From Blastococcus sp. LR1 (GTDB lineage: Bacteria > Actinomycetota > Actinomycetes > Mycobacteriales > Geodermatophilaceae), in NCBI RefSeq assembly GCF_020166105.1, contig NZ_JAIUJY010000001.1, forward strand, positions 310,001 to 374,000: 64,000 nt of DNA, written 5' to 3'. Below, piece by piece: positions 26,160 to 35,314 of the stretch; position 1 is the first letter of the stretch; every line of letters starts with the position of its first letter. Made by a program: the position numbers and the translations under genes. The notes beneath the pieces are model-generated. The model searched no databases and was not told where the DNA came from. It saw nothing but the letters and a program-made list of their open reading frames with translations.

Positions 26160-27941
26160 GTGCCACCTTCCGTTCCCGCCCCGGGCTACCAGCAGGTCTC
26201 GATCGCCGACATCGGGACGCACCTGTCCCAGGTCACCTTCGTCGTGGTCGACCTGGAGACCACCGGCGGCTCCCCGAAGGACAGCGCGATCACCGAGATC
26301 GGGGCGGTCAAGGTCCGTGGTGGGGAGGTGCTCGGCGAGTTCCAGACGCTGGTCGACCCGGGGCACGAGATCCCGCCCTACATCAGCGTCCTCACCGGGA
26401 TCACCTCGATGATGGTCGCCACCGCGCCCCGGATCGACGCCGTCCTGCCGGCCTTCCTGGAGTTCGCGCGCGACGCCGTGCTGGTGGCCCACAACGCTCC
26501 GTTCGACCTCGGCTTCCTCAAGGCCGCCTGCGCCGGGACGGGCATCCCGTGGCCGGGCGCGGCCTCGGTCGACACGGCGGTCCTGGCACGGCGGCTGCTG
26601 AGCCGCGACGAGGTTCCGAACTGCAAGCTCGGCACGCTGGCGCCCTACTTCTCCGCCAGCACCTCCCCCACCCACCGCGCCCTGGACGACGCCCGGGCGA
26701 CGGTGGACGTCCTGCACGGTCTCTTCGAGCGGCTGGGCCCGCTCGGCGTCACCACGCTCGAGGAGCTCTCCGGGTTGACCCGGCAGATCGATCCCGAGCG
26801 GCGCCGGAAGCGCCACCTGGCCGACGGCGTGCCGCACGGTCCTGGCGTCTACCTGTTCCGCGGACCGCGGGACGAGCCGCTCTACGTCGGCACGTCGACC
26901 GACCTCCGCACCCGGGTCCGCAGCTACTTCTCCTCCAGCGAGCAACGCAGCCGGATGACCGAGATGGTGCGCCTGGCGCAGCGGATCGACACCATCTCCT
27001 GCGCCCACGCCCTCGAGGCCTCCGTCCGCGAGCTCCGGCTGATCGCCGAGCACAAGCCGCGGTACAACCGCAGGTCCCGGTTCCCCGAGCGGGCGCTGTG
27101 GGTGCGGCTCACCGACGAGCCGTTCCCACGCCTCTCGGTGGTGCGCCGCGTCCGGCCCGACGCCGGGGTCTTCCTCGGGCCGTTCCCCGACCGCCGGGCC
27201 GCCGACGCCGCCGTCGCCGCCGTCCACGAGGCGCTCCCGCTGCGGCAGTGCACCACCCGCCTCTCCCCGCGGACGCCGACCAACGCCTGCGTCCTCGCCG
27301 GCATGGGCCGCTGCGGCGCCCCCTGCACCGGCGCCCAGTCCGTGCTCGAGTACGCCGACGTCGCCGCCGTCTTCGCCGCGGCCGTCAGCTCCGACCCCCG
27401 GCCGCTCATGGCCCCGCTGCTGCACCGGGTCGAACGCCTGGCCGCCGAGGAGCGGTACGAGGACGCCGCGGTCCTGCGGGACCGGATCGCCGTCCTCGTG
27501 CGGGCCGTCCGCCGCCGCCAGCGCCTGGAGTCGCTCGCCGCCGTGCCGGAACTGGTGCTGGCCCATCCCGACGGCTCCGGCGGATGGGAGCTGTCGGTGG
27601 TCCGCTACGGCCGGCTGGTCGCGGCCGGCACCGCACCGAGCGGCTCCACCGTGCGGCGGATGCTGCCGGACCTGCTCACCACCGCCGAGACGCTGCCGGG
27701 GACCGACGGCGCCGCGACGACGTCCGTCGACGAGACCGAGCTCGTGCTGCGCTGGATCGAGAAGCCGGGCACCCGCCTGGTCCAGCTCACCGGCACCCTC
27801 GCCAGCCCCGCGCCGGGCACCGGCGCCTACAGCGGTTTCCTGGGCCAGGTCGAGGCCGGTCGCACGGAGCGGGATCCGTTCGCCGACGGCCGCTCGCTGA
27901 GGACCCGCGCCCGCCCGGAGCGGATAGCATCGCCGGCGTGA
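26160..27941 (+). CDS. DnaQ-type exonuclease fused to UvrC-like GIY-YIG nuclease
   Basis: A 593-residue two-nuclease protein, equivalent by position to Rv2191. N-terminal 3'-5' exonuclease (about 20-190): FVVVDLETTGG, VLVAHNAPFDLGFLKAAC and THRALDDARATVD give the DEDDh residues. Then a GIY-YIG domain (about 222-300) GVYLFRGPRDEPLYVGTST with the R of LRTRVRSYF, a UvrC-like Cys stretch CVLAGMGRCGAPC and a UVR motif YEDAAVLRDRIAVL. It lacks UvrC's C-terminal RNase H and HhH domains, so it resembles Cho plus a proofreading exonuclease. A repair role is inferred. GTG 26160 follows a TAGCGT box by 7 nt; the frame to the left is open by chance. Confidence 0.93.
   Translation: MPPSVPAPGYQQVSIADIGTHLSQVTFVVVDLETTGGSPKDSAITEIGAVKVRGGEVLGEFQTLVDPGHEIPPYISVLTGITSMMVATAPRIDAVLPAFLEFARDAVLVAHNAPFDLGFLKAACAGTGIPWPGAASVDTAVLARRLLSRDEVPNCKLGTLAPYFSASTSPTHRALDDARATVDVLHGLFERLGPLGVTTLEELSGLTRQIDPERRRKRHLADGVPHGPGVYLFRGPRDEPLYVGTSTDLRTRVRSYFSSSEQRSRMTEMVRLAQRIDTISCAHALEASVRELRLIAEHKPRYNRRSRFPERALWVRLTDEPFPRLSVVRRVRPDAGVFLGPFPDRRAADAAVAAVHEALPLRQCTTRLSPRTPTNACVLAGMGRCGAPCTGAQSVLEYADVAAVFAAAVSSDPRPLMAPLLHRVERLAAEERYEDAAVLRDRIAVLVRAVRRRQRLESLAAVPELVLAHPDGSGGWELSVVRYGRLVAAGTAPSGSTVRRMLPDLLTTAETLPGTDGAATTSVDETELVLRWIEKPGTRLVQLTGTLASPAPGTGAYSGFLGQVEAGRTERDPFADGRSLRTRARPERIASPA
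27925..27930 (+). promoter_or_regulatory. -10 box TAGCAT of the Lrp-like gene, leaderless
   Basis: It lies 7 nt before GTG 27938, inside the end of the nuclease gene. Confidence 0.45.
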
Positions 27942-28225
27942 TCACCGCCATCGTCATGATCGACGCCGCGACGGACTCGATCCCCGAGGTGGCGGGCGCG
28001 ATCGCCGACCTCGACGGCGTCAGCGAGGTCTACTCGACCGCCGGCGAGGTCGACCTGATCGCCGTCGTGCGGGTCCGCGAGTTCGAGCAGATCGCCGAGG
28101 TCATCGCCGGACGGATCAACAAGGTGCCGGGCGTGCTCGAGACCGAGACGCACATCGCCTTCCGCGCCTACTCCAAGCACGACCTCGAGTCCGCCTTCTC
28201 GATCGGCTTCGACTCCGGCGACTAG
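27938..28225 (+). CDS. Single-domain Lrp/AsnC ligand-binding (RAM) protein
   Basis: A 95-residue stand-alone effector domain: [46 protein letters not shown] with no helix-turn-helix. Such proteins form dimers or octamers that bind amino acids, often without DNA binding. GTG 27938 overlaps the nuclease stop (GTGA). It is convergent with trpD and overlaps it by 4 bp. Similar genes flank trpD in other actinobacteria, so a sensing role in amino acid metabolism is plausible but unproven. Confidence 0.93.
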   Translation: MITAIVMIDAATDSIPEVAGAIADLDGVSEVYSTAGEVDLIAVVRVREFEQIAEVIAGRINKVPGVLETETHIAFRAYSKHDLESAFSIGFDSGD

Positions 28226-29274
28226 CGCGTCGCCGCGACCGCCTGCCGGCTGACCTCGACCCAGCGGTCGAGGAGCGCAGCCGCACGGCCGTCGTCCACC
28301 GCCGCGGCGGCCCGCTCCAGGCCGGCGCCCAGCGCATCGTGCAGCCGCACGTCGCGCTCGTCGAAGGCGGCCAGCGCCGCGGCGGCGTTCAGCAGCACCG
28401 CGTCGCGGACCGGGCCCTGCTCGCCCTCCACCACCCGGCGGAAGACGTCGGCGTTGGCACGGGCGTCCCCGCCGCGCAGCGCGTCGGGGCCCGGCGTCGC
28501 GATCCCGAGGGCGGACGGGTCGACCCGGTCGGGCTGCACCGTCCCCTCCCGTACGACCCACACGGACGACGTCGTCGCCGTCGTCAGCTCGTCCAGACCG
28601 TCGTCGCCGCGGAAGACCAGTGCCCGGGTCCCGCGGGCCGCGAGCACCTCGGCGAGGACCGGTGCCATCCGGGCGTTGGCGCAGCCGATCGCGGCAGCCA
28701 CCGGGCGCGCCGGGTTGGTGAGCGGACCGAGGAAGTTGAAGACCGTTCCGATGCCCATCTCCCGCCGGGGCGCCGCAGCGAAGCGCATCCCCGGGTGGAA
28801 GACAGGGGCGAAGAAGAAGCCGATGCCCGCCTCGCCGACGCAGTGCGCCACGGCCGCGGCAGGAAGATCGATCACCACGCCGAGGGCCTCGAGCACGTCC
28901 GCCGCACCGGAGGACGACGACGCGGCACGGTTGCCGTGCTTGGCGACCGGAGCCCCGGCCGCGGCGGTCACGACCGCGGCCATCGTGGAGATGTTCACCG
29001 TGTGGGCGCCGTCGCCACCGGTGCCGACGATGTCCACGCAGTCCATCGGCAGCTGCACCGGCGTCGCCTGGGCCAGCATCTCGGCGGCCAGGCCGGCGAC
29101 CTCCTGCGGCGCCTCGCCCTTCGCCCGCAACGCCACGGTGAAGCCGGCCACCTGCGCCGGCGTCGCCTCCCCGGTCATGACCTCGCGCATCGCCCAGCGG
29201 GTGTCCTCGGCGGTGAGGTCCTCCCGGGCGAGGAGACGGTTGAGCAGGCCGGGCCAGGTGTGCGTGCGCGTCAC
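28222..29274 (-). CDS. trpD: Anthranilate phosphoribosyltransferase
   Basis: Second step of tryptophan synthesis: transfers phosphoribose from PRPP to anthranilate. The 350 residues carry [18 protein letters not shown], the PRPP-binding [22 protein letters not shown], and [17 protein letters not shown]. Start GTG 29274 in the GTGA overlap with the upstream receiver-like gene. It is isolated from other trp genes, as in mycobacteria (Rv2192c). No attenuator or leader was found in front of it. Confidence 0.96.
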   Translation of the reverse strand: MTRTHTWPGLLNRLLAREDLTAEDTRWAMREVMTGEATPAQVAGFTVALRAKGEAPQEVAGLAAEMLAQATPVQLPMDCVDIVGTGGDGAHTVNISTMAAVVTAAAGAPVAKHGNRAASSSSGAADVLEALGVVIDLPAAAVAHCVGEAGIGFFFAPVFHPGMRFAAAPRREMGIGTVFNFLGPLTNPARPVAAAIGCANARMAPVLAEVLAARGTRALVFRGDDGLDELTTATTSSVWVVREGTVQPDRVDPSALGIATPGPDALRGGDARANADVFRRVVEGEQGPVRDAVLLNAAAALAAFDERDVRLHDALGAGLERAAAAVDDGRAAALLDRWVEVSRQAVAATR

Positions 29275-29699
29275 GGGCGTGCGGCCGGACGGCGGATGGA
29301 GCTGCGCAGCAGGTCGGCGACCACGCCCGGGGCCACCAGCGCGTCCACCGGGAGCGACAGCGTCGCCTCCGCGCGCGACCAGTGCGCCAGCCACCGGTCC
29401 GGCTGGCGCGCGATCAGGAGGCACACCGCAGGCCGGTCGGCGACCTCGACCTCGAGCTGACGCGTGAGCGCGATGCCACCGGTCGGCTGCGCCTCGCCGT
29501 CGAGGACGCACAGATCGATGCCTCCGGCGTCGACGACCGAGACGACCTCGGCGGCCGTGGAGCACTCGACCCAGGTGAGCGGGCCGACGTCGGCGGCGGG
29601 GCGGCGGCCTACCGCGGTACGGACGGCGTCGCGCACCTCGGGACGGTGGCTGTAGAGCAGCACGGTGGCCGGTGCGGCGGACTTCTCGGCGGCACTCAC
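29271..29699 (-). CDS. Degenerate response-regulator receiver-like protein
   Basis: A 142-residue protein with a receiver-like fold only: [19 protein letters not shown] aligns with the usual N-terminal strand and helix but the acidic pair is replaced by SH. A candidate phospho-acceptor Asp remains in [16 protein letters not shown]. The usual lysine of the last strand is not evident ([11 protein letters not shown]). No output domain follows. GTG 29699 is 7 nt after a TAGGCT box. It is translated coupled to trpD. Likely a pseudo-receiver or protein-interaction module; no kinase gene lies nearby. Confidence 0.75.
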   Translation of the reverse strand: MSAAEKSAAPATVLLYSHRPEVRDAVRTAVGRRPAADVGPLTWVECSTAAEVVSVVDAGGIDLCVLDGEAQPTGGIALTRQLEVEVADRPAVCLLIARQPDRWLAHWSRAEATLSLPVDALVAPGVVADLLRSSIRRPAARP

Positions 29700-29706
29700 G
29701 TCGCCG

Positions 29707-29712
29707 AGCCTA
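29707..29712 (-). promoter_or_regulatory. -10 box TAGGCT of the receiver-trpD unit, leaderless
   Basis: It lies 7 nt before GTG 29699. Confidence 0.5.
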
Positions 29713-29831
29713 GTGCCCGGGGGCGTTGTTGCAGGCCAACACTGCGAGTCGGTATCGAGCTGATCACAACGACGCCACGCCGTCGCCACCCGCAGTCGTG
29801 ACCGGGGCCTGCCGATGCCATGATGAGCCTC

Positions 29832-30446
29832 GTGACAACGGCCCCCGTGGCGAGCAGCACCTTCGACACCTCGCGGGTGCACTCCCTGACCCGACCGAAC
29901 ATGGTCAGCGTCGGCACGATCATCTGGCTCGCCAGTGAGCTGATGTTCTTCGCCGGCCTGTTCGCCATGTACTTCACTGCGCGAGCCCGGGCCACCGATG
30001 GGTGGCCACCGGAGCCCACCGAGCTGAACCTGCCGTACGCCACGGTCTTCACCGTGATCCTCGTGGCGTCGTCGTTCACCTGCCAGTTCGGCGTCTTCGC
30101 CGCCGAACAGGGCAACGTCTACGGCCTCCGGCGCTGGTTCACCATCACCTTCGCGATGGGCCTGGTCTTCGTCCTCGCGCAGATGAACGAGTACCGCGTC
30201 CTGGTGGTGGACCACGGGACGACGATCTCGTCGTCCACCTACGGCTCGGTCTTCTACCTGACGACGGGCTTCCACGCCCTGCACGTCATCGGGGGGCTCA
30301 TCGCCTTCATCTACGTGCTCATCAGATCGACGATGGGCCGTTTCACGCCGGCACAGGCGACCTCGGCGATCGTGGTCTCCTACTACTGGCACTTCGTCGA
30401 CGTCGTGTGGGTCGGGCTCTTCGCCACGATCTACCTGATCCGCTAG
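29832..30446 (+). CDS. ctaE: Cytochrome c oxidase subunit III
   Basis: Membrane subunit of the aa3-type terminal oxidase. The 204 residues include [29 protein letters not shown], a central [12 protein letters not shown] and the terminal [19 protein letters not shown], with five predicted helices. I place the start at GTG 29832 because the length then matches mycobacterial CtaE and a CATGAT box precedes it by 7 nt; in-frame ATGs at 29820 and 29823 would add 3-4 residues. It is the first gene of the ctaE-qcrCAB unit (8 bp before qcrC). Confidence 0.95.
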   Translation: MTTAPVASSTFDTSRVHSLTRPNMVSVGTIIWLASELMFFAGLFAMYFTARARATDGWPPEPTELNLPYATVFTVILVASSFTCQFGVFAAEQGNVYGLRRWFTITFAMGLVFVLAQMNEYRVLVVDHGTTISSSTYGSVFYLTTGFHALHVIGGLIAFIYVLIRSTMGRFTPAQATSAIVVSYYWHFVDVVWVGLFATIYLIR

Positions 30447-30453
30447 GGAACCG

Positions 30454-31296
30454 GTGTCCACCACGAACCCGCAGTCCGACGCCCCGACCGACGCCACGGG
30501 CCGCCCGGTCGACCGGGCCCGCGTCCGCCGCCGGTCCAAGCAGCGTCGCCGCATCGCCAACGTCGCGGGCCTCATGGCCTCGTTGGTGCTGACCGGCTCG
30601 CTCTACTCGGTGCTCGCGCCGGCCCAGGCCGCCGACGACACCACCTCCGAGTCCGCGGCCGAGGCCGCCGGCCGTGAGCTGTACGAGCGCAGCTGCATCA
30701 CCTGCCACGGCGAGAACCTCGAGGGCGAGGTCAACCGCGGCCCGTCGCTCATCGGTGTCGGCGAGGCATCCGTCTACTTCCAGGTGCACACCGGGCGCAT
30801 GCCGCTCGTGCGCCAGGAGGCGCAGGCCCCCGACAAGCCGACGATCTTCTCGGACGAGGAGATCGACCAGCTGATGGCCTACGTGCAGGCCAACGGCGGC
30901 GGCCCGACCCTGCCCTCGGGCAACCTCCGCGACGGCGACCTGGCCGAGGGCGGCGAGCTGTTCCGGCTCAACTGCGCCTCCTGCCACAACTTCGTCGGCG
31001 AGGGCGGCGCGCTCTCCTCCGGCAAGCTCGCGCCCAGCCTGAAGGACACGACCGACCTCGAGCTCTACACGGCGATGCTGACCGGCCCGGAGAACATGCC
31101 GGTCTTCGGTGACAACCAGCTCACGCCGGAGGAGAAGCGGTCGGTCATCAACTACATCCAGACCGTCAAGTTCCAGGCGGACCCGGGCGGTGCCGGCATC
31201 GGCCGCATCGGGCCGGTCGCCGAGGGCCTGGTCATCTGGGTCGTGGGCATCGGCGCGCTGATGTTCGGAATCTTCTGGATGGGGAGCAAGGCGTGA
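30454..31296 (+). CDS. qcrC: Cytochrome bc1 complex diheme cytochrome c subunit
   Basis: Couples the bc1 complex to the aa3 oxidase in the actinobacterial supercomplex without a soluble cytochrome c. The 280 residues contain a positively charged N-terminus, one membrane helix (about 38-55), two haem c sites C-x2-C-H at residues 81-85 (CITCH) and 174-178 (CASCH), and a C-terminal membrane anchor WVVGIGALMFGIFWMG. GTG 30454. Its end overlaps qcrA by 4 bp. Confidence 0.97.
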   Translation: MSTTNPQSDAPTDATGRPVDRARVRRRSKQRRRIANVAGLMASLVLTGSLYSVLAPAQAADDTTSESAAEAAGRELYERSCITCHGENLEGEVNRGPSLIGVGEASVYFQVHTGRMPLVRQEAQAPDKPTIFSDEEIDQLMAYVQANGGGPTLPSGNLRDGDLAEGGELFRLNCASCHNFVGEGGALSSGKLAPSLKDTTDLELYTAMLTGPENMPVFGDNQLTPEEKRSVINYIQTVKFQADPGGAGIGRIGPVAEGLVIWVVGIGALMFGIFWMGSKA

Positions 31297-32405
31297 GCAC
31301 GCACGACACCCGCCCCGGTTCGGCCGGCGGCGCGGACACCCCGGGACCGTTGCACGGCGGCCCGGACGAGGACTACACCCCGGAGCAACTCGCGGCCATG
31401 AGCCGCGAGGACCTGGACATGCTGGGCGCCCGCTACGACGGCGTCGAGATCCTGCACGTCGACCCGGGCCCCGAGCCCGGGTCCCGCATGGAGAAGCGCG
31501 CCGTCCGCCAGGTCGGCTGGACCTTCGCCGGCGCCGGCATCGCCGCGCTCCTGTTCCTGGTCGTCTACGCCGGCTCGGGCTGGTTCCTGCCGGAGTGGAA
31601 CTGGGCCACCGAGGGCACGACCTGGAGCGCGATGTTCAACCCGCTCCTGGGTCTGTTCATGGGGCTCGCGTTCACCCTCGCGGGCGTGGGCCTGGTGCTC
31701 TACACCAAGAAGCTCCTCCCCCACGAGACCGCGGTGCAGGACAAGCACGACGGCTCGCACTTCGACCGCGTCACCACCGGCGCCACCCTGGTCGGTGGCC
31801 TGCACAACAGCGGCCTGCAGCGGCGCAAGCTGCTCACCCGTTCGCTCGGCTTCATGGGGGCCGCCTTCGGCCTCATGCTCATCGCCCCGCTCGGCGGCAT
31901 GATCAAGAACCCGAACAAGGGCAACCCGCTGGGCCGCACCAACTGGGCCGAGGGTGTGCGGCTCCTCCGCGACAACGGGACCCCGATCCGTCCCGGTGAC
32001 CAGCAGCCCGGCTCCCTGGAGACGGTCTTCCCGGCCGTCCCCGGCGGGAACCTCCAGTCCGACGCGGCGACCATGCTGATCCGCCTGCGCCCGGAGCAGC
32101 TGGCCGCCGACCGCCCCAAGGAGGGGCAGGAGGAGTTCGGCTACGGGGACTACGTCGCCTACTCCAAGATCTGCACGCACGCCGGCTGCCCGGTGTCGCT
32201 GTACGAGCAGGAGACCAGCCGGATCCTCTGCCCGTGCCACCAGTCGCAGTTCGACGTCACGCAGGGCGCCAAGCCGGTCTTCGGCCCGGCCACGCGCTCG
32301 CTGCCGCAGCTGCCCATCACTGTCGACGACGAGGGCTACTTCGTCGCCCGCAGCGACTACATTGAAGCCGTAGGACCCACCTACTGGAACCGGGAGCGCA
32401 TCTGA
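31293..32405 (+). CDS. qcrA: Rieske iron-sulfur subunit of cytochrome bc1
   Basis: Takes an electron from menaquinol at the outer face. The 370 residues show three N-terminal helices (about 72-92, 112-135, 183-205), a feature of actinobacterial QcrA, and a C-terminal Rieske domain with cluster ligands Cys294, His296, Cys313 and His316 (CTHAGC and CPCHQSQFD). GTG 31293 overlaps qcrC. It ends one base into the qcrB start (TGATG). Confidence 0.97.
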   Translation: MSTHDTRPGSAGGADTPGPLHGGPDEDYTPEQLAAMSREDLDMLGARYDGVEILHVDPGPEPGSRMEKRAVRQVGWTFAGAGIAALLFLVVYAGSGWFLPEWNWATEGTTWSAMFNPLLGLFMGLAFTLAGVGLVLYTKKLLPHETAVQDKHDGSHFDRVTTGATLVGGLHNSGLQRRKLLTRSLGFMGAAFGLMLIAPLGGMIKNPNKGNPLGRTNWAEGVRLLRDNGTPIRPGDQQPGSLETVFPAVPGGNLQSDAATMLIRLRPEQLAADRPKEGQEEFGYGDYVAYSKICTHAGCPVSLYEQETSRILCPCHQSQFDVTQGAKPVFGPATRSLPQLPITVDDEGYFVARSDYIEAVGPTYWNRERI

Positions 32406-34087
32406 TGGCTGCTACCGCCACGGCGCCGGGCGCGCCGACCTCCCGGCTGGGCAAGGCCGCGACCGAGTTCGACGACCGGCTGATCGTCGCGGGGCCCGTG
32501 CGCCGCACGCTCAACAAGGTCTTCCCCGACCACTGGTCGTTCCTGCTGGGCGAGATCGCGCTCTACGCCTTCATCATCGCGCTGCTCTCCGGCACGTACC
32601 TGACCTTCTTCTTCGACGCCTCGATGACCGAGGTCCCGTACGAAGGCGAGTACGACCCGCTCCGCGGCACCGAGATGTCGGCGGCCTACGCCTCCGCGCT
32701 GGACCTGTCGTTCGACGTACGCGGTGGCCTCTTCATGCGCCAGATGCACCACTGGGCGGCGCTGCTGTTCGTCGCCGCGATCGTGGTGCACCTGCTGCGC
32801 ATCTTCTTCACCGGCGCGTTCCGCCGGCCGCGTGAGAGCAACTGGCTCATCGGTGTCGTGATGCTGGTGCTGTCGCTGCTGATGGGCGTCACCGGCTACA
32901 CCCTCCCCGACGACCTGCTCTCCGGCACCGGCCTCCGGATCATCAGCGCGATCCTGCTGTCCATCCCCGTGATCGGCACCTGGGCGCACTTCGCGATCTT
33001 CAACGGCGACTTCGTGGGCACCGAGATCATCGGGCGCTTCTACATCGCCCACGTGCTGATCTTCCCGGCGATCCTGCTCGGGCTGATCGCGGTACACCTG
33101 CTGATCCTGGTCAAGCAGAAGCACACCCAGTTCCCCGGCCCCGGCCGCACCGAGCACAACGTGGTCGGCAACCGGCTCTTCCCAACCTTCGCGGGCAAGG
33201 CCACCGGCCTGCTGCTGGTCTGCTTCGGCGTCGTCTCCGCACTCGCCGGCCTGGTGCAGATCAACCCGATCTGGCTCTGGGGCCCGTACAACCCGGCGCA
33301 GGTGTCCGCGGCGTCGCAGCCGGACTGGTACATCGGCTTCCTCGACGGCTCGACCCGCATCTTCCCGGCCTGGGACATCAACCTCCCCGGCGACTACACG
33401 ATCCCGGCGCTCTTCTGGCCGACCGTCGTCGTGGCCGGAGCGATGTTCACGGTCCTCGCGCTCTACCCGATGATCGAGCGCAAGGTCACCGGCGACACCG
33501 CGTCGCACCACCTGCTGCAGCGTCCGCGTGACGTCCCCGTCCGCACGTCGCTCGGCGTCATGGCCCTGACGTTCTACTTCTGGCTCATGCTCGCCGGTGG
33601 GAACGACGTCATCGCCGACAAGTTCGACATCAGCCTGAACGCGATGACCTGGATCGGACGTATCGGCGTCATCGTCCTGCCGCCGATCGCCTACACGCTC
33701 ACCTACCGCATCTGCCTCGGTCTGCAGCAGCACGACCGCGAGGTGCTGGAGCACGGCATCGAAACGGGCGTCATCCGTCGCCTGCCGCACGGTGAGTTCA
33801 TCGAGGTCCACCAGCCCCTCGGGCCGGTTGACGAGCACGGCCACGGCCAGCTCGCCTACGGCGGTGCTCCGGTGCCGAAGCGGATGAACCACGTGGGCGG
33901 CGCCCGGCGTGCCATCCGCGGGTTCTTCACACCGATCGAGTCGCCTGCCGCAGTGGAGCTCGAGCAGCAGCGCGACGGTCGGGAGCTCGCCGCCGGCGAG
34001 ACGACGCGGGAGCTCACCGGCTCCGGTCGCCCCTCCGACGGTGGCCGCCCCTCCGACGGTGGTCGCCCGCAGGACGCACGCGACTGA
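32405..34087 (+). CDS. qcrB: Cytochrome b subunit of cytochrome bc1
   Basis: Menaquinol-binding core of complex III. The 560 residues carry the two haem b helices [20 protein letters not shown] and [20 protein letters not shown] with paired histidines, [12 protein letters not shown] and the Q-site helix region WTGxP-like [12 protein letters not shown]-terminal about 100 residues are soluble and end in a short Ser/Gly/Arg/Pro repeat (RPSDGG twice), a tail typical of actinobacterial QcrB but variable in length. Followed by a 16-bp stem terminator. Confidence 0.97.
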   Translation: MAATATAPGAPTSRLGKAATEFDDRLIVAGPVRRTLNKVFPDHWSFLLGEIALYAFIIALLSGTYLTFFFDASMTEVPYEGEYDPLRGTEMSAAYASALDLSFDVRGGLFMRQMHHWAALLFVAAIVVHLLRIFFTGAFRRPRESNWLIGVVMLVLSLLMGVTGYTLPDDLLSGTGLRIISAILLSIPVIGTWAHFAIFNGDFVGTEIIGRFYIAHVLIFPAILLGLIAVHLLILVKQKHTQFPGPGRTEHNVVGNRLFPTFAGKATGLLLVCFGVVSALAGLVQINPIWLWGPYNPAQVSAASQPDWYIGFLDGSTRIFPAWDINLPGDYTIPALFWPTVVVAGAMFTVLALYPMIERKVTGDTASHHLLQRPRDVPVRTSLGVMALTFYFWLMLAGGNDVIADKFDISLNAMTWIGRIGVIVLPPIAYTLTYRICLGLQQHDREVLEHGIETGVIRRLPHGEFIEVHQPLGPVDEHGHGQLAYGGAPVPKRMNHVGGARRAIRGFFTPIESPAAVELEQQRDGRELAAGETTRELTGSGRPSDGGRPSDGGRPQDARD

Positions 34088-34100
34088 TCGACCGCTGAAC

Positions 34101-34135
34101 AGAAGGGCCCCGGTGGATTCCACCGGGGCCCTTCT
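34101..34135 (+). terminator. Terminator of the ctaE-qcrCAB unit
   Basis: Perfect 16-bp stem (34101-34116 with 34120-34135) around a 3-nt loop, 13 bp after the qcrB stop. Confidence 0.85.
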
Positions 34136-34297
34136 GCATGTCCGGACGACCTCACCTCGACGTCCGGCGGGCCGGATGACTGCGGCCCCCTCCCCCGCGC
34201 GGCCAGCTGCGCTCGGCCCACCCCCGACGCCGGGGGCCGGCCCCTGGGGCACACCGGTCGGCGATCAGCGCGGTCGGCCACTGTCCGGCTCGGCAGG

Positions 34298-34643
34298 TCA
34301 GTCGGCCCACTCCTCTGCACGGGGCGAGGCCCGTCGCGGGCGTCCAGGACGATGCGGTACGCGGCAGCTGCGACTGGAGGTCCCGGGCCAGCCGCACCGT
34401 CAGCGGACTGCCTGCCCGGAACTCCGTCGCCCGCGAGCTCGTCACGGGATCGTGGTCCCAGGCTTCTGTCCAGGCTCGGAGGCGCTCGATGGGCGGGCGC
34501 GACACGCCGAGAGCCATCAGGTGCTCGGCGCCGAGGTTGCCGACGTCCTCGTTGTCGGGGCCATGCCAGACCGGCATGTCCGCGCCGTGCTCGGGGAACA
34601 GCGTGAGCCCTGGCCGCTGCTCCTCGGCGCCCTCTTCCTCCAC
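34298..34643 (-). pseudogene. Frameshifted remnant of a small soluble protein gene
   Basis: The frame from about 34643 encodes RPGLTLFPEHGADMPVWHG, then AEHLMALGVSRPPIERLRAWTEAWDHDP and PLTVRLARDLQSQLP, which looks like a real conserved protein. After QLP (about 34368) the frame becomes meaningless. One extra base there would continue with AYRIVLDARDGPRPV, and a second near 34319 with AEEWAD and a TGA at 34298. Two single-base losses therefore fit a decayed gene, or two assembly errors. No clear start codon with a binding site is left. Confidence 0.5.
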
Positions 34644-34810
34644 CGCGCCAGTGTGCGGACTCGGGCAACCAGGTTCTCCTTCCGCCCCGGCCGAGGACCT
34701 CTGTCGTCGCTCGTGACCGCTCCCCCGCTGCACGGCCCTGCCACGTTGCCCAGGAGCGGCATCACGAGGTGCACGGCATCCCCGCGAAGCACCTCAGGTG
34801 GGAGAAACGT
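34644..34810. other. Non-coding remainder of the qcrB-ctaF gap
   Basis: No convincing gene. A weak hairpin (GAGGTGC at 34766-34772 with GCACCTC at 34789-34795) is the only structure seen. Confidence 0.4.
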
Positions 34811-34848
34811 CGAGGGCCCCTACCGCCGGGTGGCGGTAGGGGCCCTCG
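34811..34848 (-). terminator. Terminator of the ctaC-ctaF unit
   Basis: Perfect 17-bp stem (34811-34827 with 34832-34848) and a 4-nt loop just past the ctaF stop at 34865, the strongest hairpin of this kind in the window. No U tract. Confidence 0.85.
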
Positions 34849-34864
34849 AGGAGCGTGCGAGCGA

Positions 34865-35269
34865 TCAGCTCTGCCGTGCGTTCTGCCCAACATGGAACTC
34901 GAAGAGCAGTCCGCCGACGGTGATCAGCAGTGCGGCGGTGGCGATCAGGATCAGCCAGGCGTAGAAGAACGCCAGCGCCAGACCCATGAGCGCCGCGGAC
35001 AGCGCCAGGGTGAACGGCCAGTAGCTGGCCGGCGGGAAGAAGCCCAGCTCCCCCGCGCCCTCGGCGATCTCTGCGTCCTTGCGGTCCTCGGGTCGCGCGT
35101 CGATGCGGCGCGACACGAACCAGAAGAAGCCACCGATGAGCCCGGTCAGGCCACCGGACAGGGCGAGCGCCGTGGTGCCGATGGGCTCCCGGGACCACAG
35201 TCCGTAGACGATCGCTGCCACGATGCAGAACACCGTGATCAAGTTGAAGATCAGCGCCTCGACCTTCAC
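34865..35269 (-). CDS. ctaF: Cytochrome c oxidase subunit IV (actinobacterial CtaF)
   Basis: Small membrane subunit of the aa3 oxidase found only in actinobacteria. The 134 residues form four helices (about 5-25, 33-53, 86-105 and 107-127) with FFPPASYWPFTLALSAALMGL in the middle and KVEALIFNLITVFCI at the start. GTG 35269 is preceded by GGAGG. Lies 45 bp downstream of ctaC in the same unit. Confidence 0.94.
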   Translation of the reverse strand: MKVEALIFNLITVFCIVAAIVYGLWSREPIGTTALALSGGLTGLIGGFFWFVSRRIDARPEDRKDAEIAEGAGELGFFPPASYWPFTLALSAALMGLALAFFYAWLILIATAALLITVGGLLFEFHVGQNARQS

Positions 35270-35314
35270 GGCCGTGCCTCCTCGTGCGTGTTCCCCGTGC
35301 GGGGAGCGGGAGCG

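Noticed and set aside
24249-27941. Very long open frame on the + strand overlapping the antisense of the NlpC-VanY gene
   Set aside because: Only the part after GTG 26160 has protein-like composition and known domains; the rest is arginine/glycine-rich antisense of a high-GC gene.
28222-29830. Tryptophan attenuator or leader peptide for trpD
   Set aside because: The region upstream is the coding sequence of the receiver-like gene, and no Trp-rich short ORF or terminator was found.
34000-34087. Repeated RPSDGG units at the end of qcrB as a repeat element
   Set aside because: Only two short copies inside a coding tail; ordinary low-complexity end.
34152-34733. Intact 193-residue gene reading through the qcrB-ctaF gap
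   Set aside because: The second half loses protein-like composition and overlaps terminator-adjacent DNA; better explained by frameshifts in a shorter gene.
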